A stretch of DNA of 7,386 nt. Origin: CAYVZZ01 sp964456185. GTDB lineage: Bacteria > Pseudomonadota > Gammaproteobacteria > Pseudomonadales > Alcanivoracaceae. The notes under the pieces were generated by a model. It was not told where the DNA came from and did no database searches. It saw nothing but the letters and a program-made list of their open reading frames with translations. Made by a program: the position numbers and the translations under genes. The DNA lies in the NCBI GenBank assembly GCA_964456185.1, contig CAYVZZ010000114.1:1-7386 (forward strand), given 5' to 3'. Of this stretch, positions 7,229 to 7,386 are shown piece by piece; positions within the stretch are counted from its first letter, which is position 1, and every line of letters begins with the position of its first letter.

Positions 7229-7234
7229 GGTGTT

Positions 7235-7240
7235 ACCTTA
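7235..7240 (-). promoter_or_regulatory. Ribosome binding site for the dehydratase gene
   Basis: The minus strand reads TAAGGT, then a 6-base spacer AACACC, then ATG at 7228. It lies in the 16-base gap after the preceding acyltransferase gene and supports the chosen start. Confidence 0.6.
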
Positions 7241-7244
7241 TTGT

Positions 7245-7386
7245 TTAGAAATAGCTTTGTTCTTTCTTTAGTCGTTCAAAGTGCTCAATATCCCGCTTGG
7301 CAAATACTTCAGCAGGATGCCCGCCGACAATGGCATACTTAGGCACATCCTTAACAACAACACTACCCGCTTGGACAATGGCTCCT
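7245..7386 (-). CDS. Left-handed beta-helix (hexapeptide) acyltransferase, C-terminal fragment
   Basis: Only the last 46 residues are in the window; the gene enters from the right edge and stops with TAA at 7245-7247. The fragment starts GAIVQAGSVVVKDVPKYAIV and continues GGHPAEVFAKRD, the standard end of a hexapeptide-repeat acyltransferase (a repeat coil, then the VVxDVPxxAIVxGxPA turn), with a charged helical tail ending KKEQSYF. It is separate from the PglD/NeuD-like gene further down the block. It could modify the nonulosonate or another sugar of the same polysaccharide by O- or N-acylation; the catalytic part is outside the window, so the substrate is unknown. It ends 16 bases before the dehydratase ATG on the same strand, consistent with one operon. 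Confidence 0.85.
   Translation of the reverse strand, partial: GAIVQAGSVVVKDVPKYAIVGGHPAEVFAKRDIEHFERLKKEQSYF

Overview
The window is 7.4 kb of one minus-strand gene block. It encodes most of a nonulosonic acid (sialic acid-like) biosynthesis pathway, of the legionaminic acid type judging by the combination of enzymes. Protein families, start/stop overlaps and surface-sugar content fit a Gram-negative bacterium, probably a gammaproteobacterium; that assignment is inference and no species can be named. No gene on the plus strand is convincing, there is no RNA gene, and no gap exceeds 60 bases.

In transcription order (right to left) the genes are: the tail of a left-handed beta-helix acyltransferase (7386-7245, cut by the window edge); a FlaA1-type nucleotide-sugar 4,6-dehydratase (legB-like, 7228-6035); a PLP sugar aminotransferase (legC, 6035-4893); a PglD/NeuD-type N-acetyltransferase (4893-4315); a NeuB/LegI synthase (4318-3320); an AlbA_2/ATPase/winged-helix protein that is not a sugar enzyme (3323-1911); a NeuC/LegG epimerase-hydrolase (1921-740); and a CBS-domain nucleotidyltransferase like PtmE (681-1, cut by the window edge).

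The proposed chemistry is UDP-GlcNAc (or GDP-GlcNAc) -> 4-keto-6-deoxy sugar (LegB) -> 4-amino sugar (LegC) -> 4-acetamido sugar (PglD/NeuD-like) -> free 2,4-diacetamido-2,4,6-trideoxymannose with loss of the nucleotide (NeuC/LegG) -> condensation with PEP to a legionaminic acid-like nonulosonate (NeuB/LegI). The CMP-activating enzyme and any transferase or flippase are not in the window.

Genes from legB to the AlbA_2 gene are joined by 1-4 base stop/start overlaps (TAATG, TGATG, ATGA, ATGA), so they are probably one translationally coupled transcript. The AlbA_2 gene then overlaps neuC by 11 bases. The most unusual feature is this putative regulator sitting exactly between the two functionally linked genes neuB and neuC, with an in-frame 12-bp tandem repeat in its interdomain linker. 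The rest is a recognisable pathway; I see no clear evidence of a wholly new system.
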